64,000 nucleotides of DNA from Klebsiella huaxiensis (GCF_003261575.2 NZ_CP036175.1:4464001-4528000), one strand, 5' to 3'. Shown: positions 37,166 to 46,196, counted from the first letter of the stretch. Numbers and translations are program-made. Notes: generated by a model from the sequence alone, not told the origin.

Positions 37166-37212
37166 TCCCTATCATTGATAGAGTTGGAATATATCCCTAT
37201 CAATGATAGAGT
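37166..37212. promoter_or_regulatory. two tet operators
   Basis: TCCCTATCATTGATAGAGT (37166-37184) and TCCCTATCAATGATAGAGT (37194-37212) are the paired TetR-binding palindromes of the tetA-tetR divergent promoter region. TetR bound here represses both genes until tetracycline-Mg binds. Confidence 0.95.
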
Positions 37213-37240
37213 GTCAATCTGAAAATCGGAGGAGACGGTC

Positions 37241-37897
37241 ATGGCACGGCTGAACAGAGAATCGGTTATTGATGCGGCACTGGAACTGCTGAATGAGACA
37301 GGGATTGACGGGCTGACGACCCGCAAGCTGGCGCAGAAGCTGGGAATAGAACAGCCGACACTTTACTGGCATGTGAAAAATAAACGGGCGTTACTGGATG
37401 CGCTGGCGGTGGAGATCCTGGCGCGTCATCATGATTATTCACTGCCTGCGGCGGGGGAATCCTGGCAGTCATTTCTGCGCAATAATGCAATGAGTTTCCG
37501 CCGGGCGCTGCTGCGTTACCGTGACGGGGCAAAAGTGCACCTCGGCACCCGCCCTGATGAAAAACAGTATGATACGGTGGAAACCCAGTTACGCTTTATG
37601 ACAGAAAACGGCTTTTCACTGCGCGACGGGTTATATGCGATTTCAGCGGTCAGTCATTTTACCCTTGGTGCCGTACTGGAGCAGCAGGAGCATACTGCCG
37701 CCCTGACCGACCGCCCTGCAGCACCGGACGAAAACCTGCCGCCGCTATTGCGGGAAGCGCTGCAGATTATGGACAGTGATGATGGTGAGCAGGCCTTTCT
37801 GCATGGCCTGGAGAGCCTGATCCGGGGGTTTGAGGTGCAGCTTACGGCACTGTTGCAAATAGTCGGTGGTGATAAACTTATCATCCCCTTTTGCTGA
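37241..37897 (+). CDS. tetR(D): tetracycline repressor TetR, class D, C terminus encoded by IS26
   Basis: 218-aa dimeric repressor. DNA-binding helices at residues ~5-50 ([20 protein letters not shown]); tetracycline-binding core includes H64, H100 and the [12 protein letters not shown] helix. The last 16 codons ([16 protein letters not shown]) lie within IS26 copy 3, which starts at 37846. This is also, as I recall, the sequence of the structurally studied TetR(D) from pRA1, so the IS26-borne tail is an old, functional feature. Confidence 0.95.
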
Positions 37898-38665
37898 TGG
37901 AGCTGCACATGAACCCATTCAAAGGCCGGCATTTTCAGCGTGACATCATTCTGTGGGCCGTACGCTGGTACTGCAAATACGGCATCAGTTACCGTGAGCT
38001 GCAGGAGATGCTGGCTGAACGCGGAGTGAATGTCGATCACTCCACGATTTACCGCTGGGTTCAGCGTTATGCGCCTGAAATGGAAAAACGGCTGCGCTGG
38101 TACTGGCGTAACCCTTCCGATCTTTGCCCGTGGCACATGGATGAAACCTACGTGAAGGTCAATGGCCGCTGGGCGTATCTGTACCGGGCCGTCGACAGCC
38201 GGGGCCGCACTGTCGATTTTTATCTCTCCTCCCGTCGTAACAGCAAAGCTGCATACCGGTTTCTGGGTAAAATCCTCAACAACGTGAAGAAGTGGCAGAT
38301 CCCGCGATTCATCAACACGGATAAAGCGCCCGCCTATGGTCGCGCGCTTGCTCTGCTCAAACGCGAAGGCCGGTGCCCGTCTGACGTTGAACACCGACAG
38401 ATTAAGTACCGGAACAACGTGATTGAATGCGATCATGGCAAACTGAAACGGATAATCGGCGCCACGCTGGGATTTAAATCCATGAAGACGGCTTACGCCA
38501 CCATCAAAGGTATTGAGGTGATGCGTGCACTACGCAAAGGCCAGGCCTCAGCATTTTATTATGGTGATCCCCTGGGCGAAATGCGCCTGGTAAGCAGAGT
38601 TTTTGAAATGTAAGGCCTTTGAATAAGACAAAAGGCTGCCTCATCGCTAACTTTGCAACAGTGCC
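37846..38665 (+). mobile_element. IS26 copy 3, complete, 820 bp
   Basis: Left end fused in frame with tetR(D); right flank is the catA2 module. No target duplication. Confidence 0.98.
37909..38613 (+). CDS. tnpA: IS26 transposase (copy 3)
   Basis: Intact 234-aa transposase. The tetR(D) stop (37897) lies 11 bp before this start, so tetR transcription runs into tnp26. Confidence 0.96.
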   Translation: MNPFKGRHFQRDIILWAVRWYCKYGISYRELQEMLAERGVNVDHSTIYRWVQRYAPEMEKRLRWYWRNPSDLCPWHMDETYVKVNGRWAYLYRAVDSRGRTVDFYLSSRRNSKAAYRFLGKILNNVKKWQIPRFINTDKAPAYGRALALLKREGRCPSDVEHRQIKYRNNVIECDHGKLKRIIGATLGFKSMKTAYATIKGIEVMRALRKGQASAFYYGDPLGEMRLVSRVFEM

Positions 38666-38699
38666 TTCTGAAACGAAATTACAGATTACGGTTAAAATA

Positions 38700-38738
38700 T
38701 AAAAAAAAGCCACCAATCCTGCCGGATACGGTGGCTTA
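38700..38738 (-). terminator. Rho-independent terminator of catA2
   Basis: Minus strand AAGCCACC - 15-nt loop - GGTGGCTT followed by a run of T, 20 bp after the catA2 stop. Confidence 0.88.
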
Positions 38739-38756
38739 AATACAGAATTAATTAAT

Positions 38757-39398
38757 TTATTTCAGTATGTTATCACACATCAGCTGAAGTGTATTGATAA
38801 ACCTTGCTGCATGAAAACCATCACAGACTGCATGATGAACCTGTACAGAAACAGGTAATAGTACGCGGTCACCTTCCTGCTGAAACTTTGCCATTGTAAA
38901 AACCGGGGAAAAATAATCATCATTTCCGGTGATATTCAGATTAAATCCGTCAAAACTCACCCAGGGTAACGATGATATATTCAGGTGATTCTCCGGTAAA
39001 TTTCCCTGCGGAAACAACCTGGTATCATGCTGATATTCTGCTGTTACCGCGTTATAACCCGCCATAAACTCACTGAGATCCGGAAAATAACGGCAGGACA
39101 GTGCGGAGAATGTTTCGGTTTCTTTATGAAAGACAGTAAAGACCGGGTCTGACTGTTCCCAGTAAATCAGTTCATTATCTTTCATTGCCATCCGGAACTC
39201 CGGAAACTGATTAACAGCCCGGGAGATCAGGTAAATCATCAGCGGATAAAACTTATAACCGGTTTTCGCCAGTGCAGTACGCAAAGCGGTAATATCGAGT
39301 TTGGTGGTCAGGCTGAATCCGCATTTAATCTGCTGACGATAAAGGGCAAAATGTTCCCTGCGATTCCAGGTATTCAGGTCAATCCGGGTAAAATTCAT
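38757..39398 (-). CDS. catA2: chloramphenicol acetyltransferase CatA2 (type II)
   Basis: 213-aa trimeric acetyltransferase. Catalytic His in VHHAVCDGFHAARF near the C terminus, N-terminal MNFTRIDLNTWNRREHFALY and the substrate region SALSCRYFPDLSEFM. Ribosome site AGAAGG is buried in a hairpin that follows a 13-codon leader (39430-39471), suggesting chloramphenicol-inducible translation. Flanked by IS26 copies 3 and 4. Confidence 0.95.
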   Translation of the reverse strand: MNFTRIDLNTWNRREHFALYRQQIKCGFSLTTKLDITALRTALAKTGYKFYPLMIYLISRAVNQFPEFRMAMKDNELIYWEQSDPVFTVFHKETETFSALSCRYFPDLSEFMAGYNAVTAEYQHDTRLFPQGNLPENHLNISSLPWVSFDGFNLNITGNDDYFSPVFTMAKFQQEGDRVLLPVSVQVHHAVCDGFHAARFINTLQLMCDNILK

Positions 39399-39405
39399 GG
39401 TTATT

Positions 39406-39444
39406 CCTTCTGATTAATAGTGAAAAATATTAATAATCAGAAGG
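39406..39444 (-). promoter_or_regulatory. RBS-sequestering hairpin before catA2
   Basis: Minus strand CCTTCTGATTA...TTAATA pairs with TATTAATCAGAAGG (14 paired bases with a 3-nt bulge, ~7-nt loop). The 3' arm ends in AGAAGG, the catA2 Shine-Dalgarno, 7 nt before its ATG. Confidence 0.75.
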
Positions 39445-39471
39445 CAGTCTGGTTGTCTCAATGGGTAACAT
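39430..39471 (-). CDS. catA2 leader peptide (13 aa, too short for usual gene calling)
   Basis: ATG at 39471 preceded by GAGGAC reads MLPIETTRLPSDY then TAA at 39430. Its last codons overlap the 5' arm of the hairpin that hides the catA2 ribosome site, so a ribosome stalled in the leader would open the hairpin. This is the layout of cat and erm translational attenuators; function here is inferred. Confidence 0.6.
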   Translation of the reverse strand: MLPIETTRLPSDY

Positions 39472-39516
39472 TCCGTCCTCCGTAAGCTGTCTGGTATTCA
39501 GTAATAATACCCGATA

Positions 39517-39547
39517 CGGGCTTAATCTGTATTAAGCCCGGTTTTAT
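39517..39547 (+). terminator. hairpin with T-run, plus-strand terminator
   Basis: CGGGCTTAAT-CTGT-ATTAAGCCCG is a perfect 10-bp stem followed by GTTTTATTTA on the plus strand. It stands between the catA2 leader and the upstream unknown gene. On the minus strand there is no T-run, so it would not clearly stop transcripts from that gene. Confidence 0.65.
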
Positions 39548-40064
39548 TTATTCCGGCCACTCATCCGCAAATACATAGCGGATCAGTTCTGCGGATTCAC
39601 GGGGCGGTGCTCTCAGCACATCCGCCATTAAATCAATTTCCATCTGACAGGTTTGCAGCTTGTCTTCCGCCAGCACATACGGATCATCCGTCAGGAAACT
39701 ATCGCCGTATTTATCCACCGACCCCTGTATTTGTGCCGAAAATAATGACTGAATTTCATCAGCGGAATAATGCGCAACCGGAGCCCCTTCACCGGCTGAA
39801 TTCACCAGATCCAGCAACGCTCTGTTACCGATAATAAAGTCACGGTACCCGGCGGAAGCCTTTTTCATATCCGGCGGGCCAGACACTTCCGGATGCAGCA
39901 CACGAAAGCAGAAGTCACCGGAGGTATCCTGCGCCAGTGCTTTCTGCAAAAATTCCAGCCGCATTTTCCCGTAATTAATCACCGCGTCATCCCCCGCGAG
40001 ATAAAGCAGTTTTTTAATATTTTCGGTGGCCCACTGTTGCAGGCGCATATAGTACTCTAAACAG
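39548..40064 (-). pseudogene. unknown protein, N terminus cut by IS26 copy 4
   Basis: About 170 codons in a mostly helical, acidic protein (LQQWATENIKKLLYLAGDDA, YRDFIIGNRALLDLVNSAGE, ESAELIRYVFADEWPE). I do not recognise the family, and see no TM segment or metal motif. The open frame begins inside the IS26 terminal repeat, so the natural start is lost; an internal ATG (MRLQQW) is the first in native DNA. Likely a chromosomal passenger that came with catA2. Confidence 0.55.
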
Positions 40065-40884
40065 GGCACTGTTGCAAATAGTCGGTGGTGATAAACTTAT
40101 CATCCCCTTTTGCTGATGGAGCTGCACATGAACCCATTCAAAGGCCGGCATTTTCAGCGTGACATCATTCTGTGGGCCGTACGCTGGTACTGCAAATACG
40201 GCATCAGTTACCGTGAGCTGCAGGAGATGCTGGCTGAACGCGGAGTGAATGTCGATCACTCCACGATTTACCGCTGGGTTCAGCGTTATGCGCCTGAAAT
40301 GGAAAAACGGCTGCGCTGGTACTGGCGTAACCCTTCCGATCTTTGCCCGTGGCACATGGATGAAACCTACGTGAAGGTCAATGGCCGCTGGGCGTATCTG
40401 TACCGGGCCGTCGACAGCCGGGGCCGCACTGTCGATTTTTATCTCTCCTCCCGTCGTAACAGCAAAGCTGCATACCGGTTTCTGGGTAAAATCCTCAACA
40501 ACGTGAAGAAGTGGCAGATCCCGCGATTCATCAACACGGATAAAGCGCCCGCCTATGGTCGCGCGCTTGCTCTGCTCAAACGCGAAGGCCGGTGCCCGTC
40601 TGACGTTGAACACCGACAGATTAAGTACCGGAACAACGTGATTGAATGCGATCATGGCAAACTGAAACGGATAATCGGCGCCACGCTGGGATTTAAATCC
40701 ATGAAGACGGCTTACGCCACCATCAAAGGTATTGAGGTGATGCGTGCACTACGCAAAGGCCAGGCCTCAGCATTTTATTATGGTGATCCCCTGGGCGAAA
40801 TGCGCCTGGTAAGCAGAGTTTTTGAAATGTAAGGCCTTTGAATAAGACAAAAGGCTGCCTCATCGCTAACTTTGCAACAGTGCC
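40065..40884 (+). mobile_element. IS26 copy 4, complete, 820 bp
   Basis: Links the catA2 passenger DNA to RSF1010-derived repA. Flanks differ (left CTCTAAACAG, right GGTAAATCC). Confidence 0.98.
40128..40832 (+). CDS. tnpA: IS26 transposase (copy 4)
   Basis: Intact 234-aa transposase, co-directional with repA-repC-sul2. Confidence 0.96.
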   Translation: MNPFKGRHFQRDIILWAVRWYCKYGISYRELQEMLAERGVNVDHSTIYRWVQRYAPEMEKRLRWYWRNPSDLCPWHMDETYVKVNGRWAYLYRAVDSRGRTVDFYLSSRRNSKAAYRFLGKILNNVKKWQIPRFINTDKAPAYGRALALLKREGRCPSDVEHRQIKYRNNVIECDHGKLKRIIGATLGFKSMKTAYATIKGIEVMRALRKGQASAFYYGDPLGEMRLVSRVFEM

Positions 40885-41601
40885 GGTAAATCCATGCTGG
40901 CCCTGCAACTGGCCGCACAGATTGCAGGCGGGCCGGATCTGCTGGAGGTGGGCGAACTGCCCACCGGCCCGGTGATCTACCTGCCCGCCGAAGACCCGCC
41001 CACCGCCATTCATCACCGCCTGCACGCCCTTGGGGCGCACCTCAGCGCCGAGGAACGGCAAGCCGTGGCTGACGGCCTGCTGATCCAGCCGCTGATCGGC
41101 AGCCTGCCCAACATCATGGCCCCGGAGTGGTTCGACGGCCTCAAGCGCGCCGCCGAGGGCCGCCGCCTGATGGTGCTGGACACGCTGCGCCGGTTCCACA
41201 TCGAGGAAGAAAACGCCAGCGGCCCCATGGCCCAGGTCATCGGTCGCATGGAGGCCATCGCCGCCGATACCGGGTGCTCTATCGTGTTCCTGCACCATGC
41301 CAGCAAGGGCGCGGCCATGATGGGCGCAGGCGACCAGCAGCAGGCCAGCCGGGGCAGCTCGGTACTGGTCGATAACATCCGCTGGCAGTCCTACCTGTCG
41401 AGCATGACCAGCGCCGAGGCCGAGGAATGGGGTGTGGACGACGACCAGCGCCGGTTCTTCGTCCGCTTCGGTGTGAGCAAGGCCAACTATGGCGCACCGT
41501 TCGCTGATCGGTGGTTCAGGCGGCATGACGGCGGGGTGCTCAAGCCCGCCGTGCTGGAGAGGCAGCGCAAGAGCAAGGGGGTGCCCCGTGGTGAAGCCTA
41601 A
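40885..41601 (+). pseudogene. repA: RSF1010 (IncQ) RepA helicase, N terminus removed by IS26
   Basis: Last 238 of 279 residues of the hexameric replicative helicase. IS26 cuts inside Walker A, leaving only GKSMLALQLAAQ; Walker B-like LMVLDTLRRFH and SIVFLHHASK remain. It cannot act as helicase. Its 3' end overlaps repC, as in RSF1010. Confidence 0.93.
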
Positions 41602-42439
41602 GAACAAGCACAGCCTCAGCCACGTCCGGCACGACCCGGCGCACTGTCTGGCCCCCGGCCTGTTCCGTGCCCTCAAGCGGGGCGAGCGCAAGCGCAGCAA
41701 GCTGGACGTGACGTATGACTACGGCGACGGCAAGCGGATCGAGTTCAGCGGCCCGGAGCCGCTGGGCGCTGATGATCTGCGCATCCTGCAAGGGCTGGTG
41801 GCCATGGCTGGGCCTAATGGCCTAGTGCTTGGCCCGGAACCCAAGACCGAAGGCGGACGGCAGCTCCGGCTGTTCCTGGAACCCAAGTGGGAGGCCGTCA
41901 CCGCTGATGCCATGGTGGTCAAAGGTAGCTATCGGGCGCTGGCAAAGGAAATCGGGGCAGAGGTCGATAGTGGTGGGGCGCTCAAGCACATACAGGACTG
42001 CATCGAGCGCCTTTGGAAGGTATCCATCATCGCCCAGAATGGCCGCAAGCGGCAGGGGTTTCGGCTGCTGTCGGAGTACGCCAGCGACGAGGCGGACGGG
42101 CGCCTGTACGTGGCCCTGAACCCCTTGATCGCGCAGGCCGTCATGGGTGGCGGCCAGCATGTGCGCATCAGCATGGACGAGGTGCGGGCGCTGGACAGCG
42201 AAACCGCCCGCCTGCTGCACCAGCGGCTGTGTGGCTGGATCGACCCCGGCAAAACCGGCAAGGCTTCCATAGATACCTTGTGCGGCTATGTCTGGCCGTC
42301 AGAGGCCAGTGGTTCGACCATGCGCAAGCGCCGCCAGCGGGTGCGCGAGGCGTTGCCGGAGCTGGTCGCGCTGGGCTGGACGGTAACCGAGTTCGCGGCG
42401 GGCAAGTACGACATCACCCGGCCCAAGGCGGCAGGCTGA
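41588..42439 (+). CDS. repC: RSF1010 (IncQ) replication initiator RepC
   Basis: 283-aa iteron-binding initiator, intact. GTG start at 41588 within the repA 3' end gives MVKPKNKHSLSHVRHDPAHC; winged-helix regions include YRALAKEIGAEVDSGGALKH and SIDTLCGYVWPSEASGSTMR. The matching oriV iterons are not in this window, so it should not fire replication here. Part of the conserved repC-sul2-strA-strB block. Confidence 0.94.
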   Translation: MVKPKNKHSLSHVRHDPAHCLAPGLFRALKRGERKRSKLDVTYDYGDGKRIEFSGPEPLGADDLRILQGLVAMAGPNGLVLGPEPKTEGGRQLRLFLEPKWEAVTADAMVVKGSYRALAKEIGAEVDSGGALKHIQDCIERLWKVSIIAQNGRKRQGFRLLSEYASDEADGRLYVALNPLIAQAVMGGGQHVRISMDEVRALDSETARLLHQRLCGWIDPGKTGKASIDTLCGYVWPSEASGSTMRKRRQRVREALPELVALGWTVTEFAAGKYDITRPKAAG

Positions 42440-42746
42440 CCCCCCCCACTCTATTGTAAACAAGACATTTTTATCTTTTATATTCAATGGCTTATTTTCC
42501 TGCTAATTGGTAATACCATGAAAAATACCATGCTCAGAAAAGGCTTAACAATATTTTGAAAAATTGCCTACTGAGCGCTGCCGCACAGCTCCATAGGCCG
42601 CTTTCCTGGCTTTGCTTCCAGATGTATGCTATTCTGCTCCTGCAGCTAATGGATCACCGCAAACAGGTTACTCGCCTGGGGATTCCCTTTCGACCCGAGC
42701 ATCCGTATGAGACTCATGCTCGATTATTATTATTATAGAAGCCCCC
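42440..42746 (+). other. repC-sul2 intergenic region with sul2 promoter
   Basis: About 300 bp starting with a C-rich run and then AT-rich DNA, ending in four ATT triplets just before the sul2 ribosome site. Typical RSF1010 leader; no gene seen (a 60-codon frame at 42556 has no support). Confidence 0.6.
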
Positions 42747-43562
42747 ATGAATAAATCGCTCATCATTTTCGGCATCGTCAACATAACCTCGGACAGTTTC
42801 TCCGATGGAGGCCGGTATCTGGCGCCAGACGCAGCCATTGCGCAGGCGCGTAAGCTGATGGCCGAGGGGGCAGATGTGATCGACCTCGGTCCGGCATCCA
42901 GCAACCCCGACGCCGCGCCTGTTTCGTCCGACACAGAAATCGAGCGTATCGCGCCGGTGCTGGACGCGCTCAAGGCAGATGGCATTCCCGTCTCGCTCGA
43001 CAGTTATCAACCCGCGACGCAAGCCTATGCCTTGTCGCGTGGTGTGGCCTATCTCAATGATATTCGCGGTTTTCCAGACGCTGCGTTCTATCCGCAATTG
43101 GCGAAATCATCTGCCAAACTCGTCGTTATGCATTCGGTGCAAGACGGGCAGGCAGATCGGCGCGAGGCACCCGCTGGCGACATCATGGATCACATTGCGG
43201 CGTTCTTTGACGCGCGCATCGCGGCGCTGACGGGTGCCGGTATCAAACGCAACCGCCTTGTCCTTGATCCCGGCATGGGGTTTTTTCTGGGGGCTGCTCC
43301 CGAAACCTCGCTCTCGGTGCTGGCGCGGTTCGATGAATTGCGGCTGCGCTTCGATTTGCCGGTGCTTCTGTCTGTTTCGCGCAAATCCTTTCTGCGCGCG
43401 CTCACAGGCCGTGGTCCGGGGGATGTCGGGGCCGCGACACTCGCTGCAGAGCTTGCCGCCGCCGCAGGTGGAGCTGACTTCATCCGCACACACGAGCCGC
43501 GCCCCTTGCGCGACGGGCTGGCGGTATTGGCGGCGCTAAAAGAAACCGCAAGAATTCGTTAA
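42747..43562 (+). CDS. sul2: sulfonamide-resistant dihydropteroate synthase Sul2
   Basis: 271-aa TIM-barrel enzyme replacing the sulfonamide-sensitive FolP. GIVNITSDSFSDGGRY (N-terminal pterin loop), DLGPASSNPDAAPVS, LDPGMGFFLG and SVSRKSFLRAL are the DHPS motifs. Followed 60 bp later by strA. Confidence 0.97.
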   Translation: MNKSLIIFGIVNITSDSFSDGGRYLAPDAAIAQARKLMAEGADVIDLGPASSNPDAAPVSSDTEIERIAPVLDALKADGIPVSLDSYQPATQAYALSRGVAYLNDIRGFPDAAFYPQLAKSSAKLVVMHSVQDGQADRREAPAGDIMDHIAAFFDARIAALTGAGIKRNRLVLDPGMGFFLGAAPETSLSVLARFDELRLRFDLPVLLSVSRKSFLRALTGRGPGDVGAATLAAELAAAAGGADFIRTHEPRPLRDGLAVLAALKETARIR

Positions 43563-43622
43563 CTGCACATTCGGGATATTTCTCTATATTCGCGCTTCAT
43601 CAGAAAACTGAAGGAACCTCCA

Positions 43623-44426
43623 TTGAATCGAACTAATATTTTTTTTGGTGAATCGCATTCTGACTGGTTGCCTGTCAGAGGCGGAGAATCTGGTGATTTT
43701 GTTTTTCGACGTGGTGACGGGCATGCCTTCGCGAAAATCGCACCTGCTTCCCGCCGCGGTGAGCTCGCTGGAGAGCGTGACCGCCTCATTTGGCTCAAAG
43801 GTCGAGGTGTGGCTTGCCCCGAGGTCATCAACTGGCAGGAGGAACAGGAGGGTGCATGCTTGGTGATAACGGCAATTCCGGGAGTACCGGCGGCTGATCT
43901 GTCTGGAGCGGATTTGCTCAAAGCGTGGCCGTCAATGGGGCAGCAACTTGGCGCTGTTCACAGCCTATCGGTTGATCAATGTCCGTTTGAGCGCAGGCTG
44001 TCGCGAATGTTCGGACGCGCCGTTGATGTGGTGTCCCGCAATGCCGTCAATCCCGACTTCTTACCGGACGAGGACAAGAGTACGCCGCAGCTCGATCTTT
44101 TGGCTCGTGTCGAACGAGAGCTACCGGTGCGGCTCGACCAAGAGCGCACCGATATGGTTGTTTGCCATGGTGATCCCTGCATGCCGAACTTCATGGTGGA
44201 CCCTAAAACTCTTCAATGCACGGGTCTGATCGACCTTGGGCGGCTCGGAACAGCAGATCGCTATGCCGATTTGGCACTCATGATTGCTAACGCCGAAGAG
44301 AACTGGGCAGCGCCAGATGAAGCAGAGCGCGCCTTCGCTGTCCTATTCAATGTATTGGGGATCGAAGCCCCCGACCGCGAACGCCTTGCCTTCTATCTGC
44401 GATTGGACCCTCTGACTTGGGGTTGA
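43623..44426 (+). CDS. strA: streptomycin phosphotransferase APH(3'')-Ib
   Basis: 267-aa aminoglycoside kinase. Catalytic loop VVCHGDPCMPNFMVD and metal site LIDLGRLG. Its TTG/ATT context start at 43623 (ATT GAATCGAACT region annotated from TTG) gives the usual protein beginning MNRTNIFFGESHSDW. Stop overlaps the strB ATG by one base, so the two are translationally coupled. Confidence 0.96.
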   Translation: MNRTNIFFGESHSDWLPVRGGESGDFVFRRGDGHAFAKIAPASRRGELAGERDRLIWLKGRGVACPEVINWQEEQEGACLVITAIPGVPAADLSGADLLKAWPSMGQQLGAVHSLSVDQCPFERRLSRMFGRAVDVVSRNAVNPDFLPDEDKSTPQLDLLARVERELPVRLDQERTDMVVCHGDPCMPNFMVDPKTLQCTGLIDLGRLGTADRYADLALMIANAEENWAAPDEAERAFAVLFNVLGIEAPDRERLAFYLRLDPLTWG

Positions 44427-45262
44427 TGTTCATGCCGCCTGTTTTTCCTGCTCATTGGCACGTTTCGCAACCTGTTCTCATTGCGGACACCTTTTCCAGC
44501 CTCGTTTGGAAAGTTTCATTGCCAGACGGGACTCCTGCAATCGTCAAGGGATTGAAACCTATAGAAGACATTGCTGATGAACTGCGCGGGGCCGACTATC
44601 TGGTATGGCGGAATGGGAGGGGAGCAGTCCGGTTGCTCGGTCGTGAGAACAATCTGATGTTGCTCGAATATGCCGGGGAGCGAATGCTCTCTCACATCGT
44701 TGCCGAGCACGGCGACTACCAGGCGACCGAAATTGCAGCGGAACTAATGGCGAAGCTGTATGCCGCATCTGAGGAACCCCTGCCTTCTGCCCTTCTCCCG
44801 ATCCGGGATCGCTTTGCAGCTTTGTTTCAGCGGGCGCGCGATGATCAAAACGCAGGTTGTCAAACTGACTACGTCCACGCGGCGATTATAGCCGATCAAA
44901 TGATGAGCAATGCCTCGGAACTGCGTGGGCTACATGGCGATCTGCATCATGAAAACATCATGTTCTCCAGTCGCGGCTGGCTGGTGATAGATCCCGTCGG
45001 TCTGGTCGGTGAAGTGGGCTTTGGCGCCGCCAATATGTTCTACGATCCGGCTGACAGAGACGACCTTTGTCTCGATCCTAGACGCATTGCACAGATGGCG
45101 GACGCATTCTCTCGTGCGCTGGACGTCGATCCGCGTCGCCTGCTCGACCAGGCGTACGCTTATGGGTGCCTTTCCGCAGCTTGGAACGCGGATGGAGAAG
45201 AGGAGCAACGCGATCTAGCTATCGCGGCCGCGATCAAGCAGGTGCGACAGACGTCATACTAG
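44426..45262 (+). CDS. strB: streptomycin phosphotransferase APH(6)-Id
   Basis: 278-aa kinase from MFMPPVFPAHWHVSQPV to KQVRQTSY. Catalytic GLHGDLHHENIMFSS and metal-binding VIDPVGLVGE. Intact; 8 bp after its stop IS26 copy 5 is inserted between duplicated ATATCAAG words. Confidence 0.96.
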   Translation: MFMPPVFPAHWHVSQPVLIADTFSSLVWKVSLPDGTPAIVKGLKPIEDIADELRGADYLVWRNGRGAVRLLGRENNLMLLEYAGERMLSHIVAEHGDYQATEIAAELMAKLYAASEEPLPSALLPIRDRFAALFQRARDDQNAGCQTDYVHAAIIADQMMSNASELRGLHGDLHHENIMFSSRGWLVIDPVGLVGEVGFGAANMFYDPADRDDLCLDPRRIAQMADAFSRALDVDPRRLLDQAYAYGCLSAAWNADGEEEQRDLAIAAAIKQVRQTSY

Positions 45263-45270
45263 ATATCAAG

Positions 45271-46090
45271 GGCACTGTTGCAAAGTTAGCGATGAGGCAG
45301 CCTTTTGTCTTATTCAAAGGCCTTACATTTCAAAAACTCTGCTTACCAGGCGCATTTCGCCCAGGGGATCACCATAATAAAATGCTGAGGCCTGGCCTTT
45401 GCGTAGTGCACGCATCACCTCAATACCTTTGATGGTGGCGTAAGCCGTCTTCATGGATTTAAATCCCAGCGTGGCGCCGATTATCCGTTTCAGTTTGCCA
45501 TGATCGCATTCAATCACGTTGTTCCGGTACTTAATCTGTCGGTGTTCAACGTCAGACGGGCACCGGCCTTCGCGTTTGAGCAGAGCAAGCGCGCGACCAT
45601 AGGCGGGCGCTTTATCCGTGTTGATGAATCGCGGGATCTGCCACTTCTTCACGTTGTTGAGGATTTTACCCAGAAACCGGTATGCAGCTTTGCTGTTACG
45701 ACGGGAGGAGAGATAAAAATCGACAGTGCGGCCCCGGCTGTCGACGGCCCGGTACAGATACGCCCAGCGGCCATTGACCTTCACGTAGGTTTCATCCATG
45801 TGCCACGGGCAAAGATCGGAAGGGTTACGCCAGTACCAGCGCAGCCGTTTTTCCATTTCAGGCGCATAACGCTGAACCCAGCGGTAAATCGTGGAGTGAT
45901 CGACATTCACTCCGCGTTCAGCCAGCATCTCCTGCAGCTCACGGTAACTGATGCCGTATTTGCAGTACCAGCGTACGGCCCACAGAATGATGTCACGCTG
46001 AAAATGCCGGCCTTTGAATGGGTTCATGTGCAGCTCCATCAGCAAAAGGGGATGATAAGTTTATCACCACCGACTATTTGCAACAGTGCC
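45271..46090 (-). mobile_element. IS26 copy 5, complete, 820 bp, with 8-bp target duplication
   Basis: Flanked by ATATCAAG at 45263-45270 and 46091-46098. It is the only IS26 here with matching flanks, so it arrived by simple transposition downstream of strB and the surrounding strB-Tn5393 end is original. Confidence 0.98.
45323..46027 (-). CDS. tnpA: IS26 transposase (copy 5)
   Basis: Intact 234-aa transposase, opposite to strAB. Confidence 0.96.
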   Translation of the reverse strand: MNPFKGRHFQRDIILWAVRWYCKYGISYRELQEMLAERGVNVDHSTIYRWVQRYAPEMEKRLRWYWRNPSDLCPWHMDETYVKVNGRWAYLYRAVDSRGRTVDFYLSSRRNSKAAYRFLGKILNNVKKWQIPRFINTDKAPAYGRALALLKREGRCPSDVEHRQIKYRNNVIECDHGKLKRIIGATLGFKSMKTAYATIKGIEVMRALRKGQASAFYYGDPLGEMRLVSRVFEM

Positions 46091-46196
46091 ATATCAAGCG
46101 ACTTCTCCTATCCCCTGGGAACACATCAATCTCACCGGAGAATATCGCTGGCCAAAGCCTTAGCGTAGGATTCCGCCCCTTCCCGCAAACGACCCC
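46091..46196. mobile_element. Tn5393 end with 81-bp terminal inverted repeat
   Basis: After the duplicated ATATCAAG, sequence reading WEHINLTGEYRWPKP (tail of a Tn3-family transposase frame) leads to an outer end GGGGTCGTTTGCGGGAAG at 46196. The terminal ~81 bp (46116-46196) match the long Tn5393 repeat. It continues the strB flank, showing strAB came from Tn5393 lineage. Confidence 0.82.
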
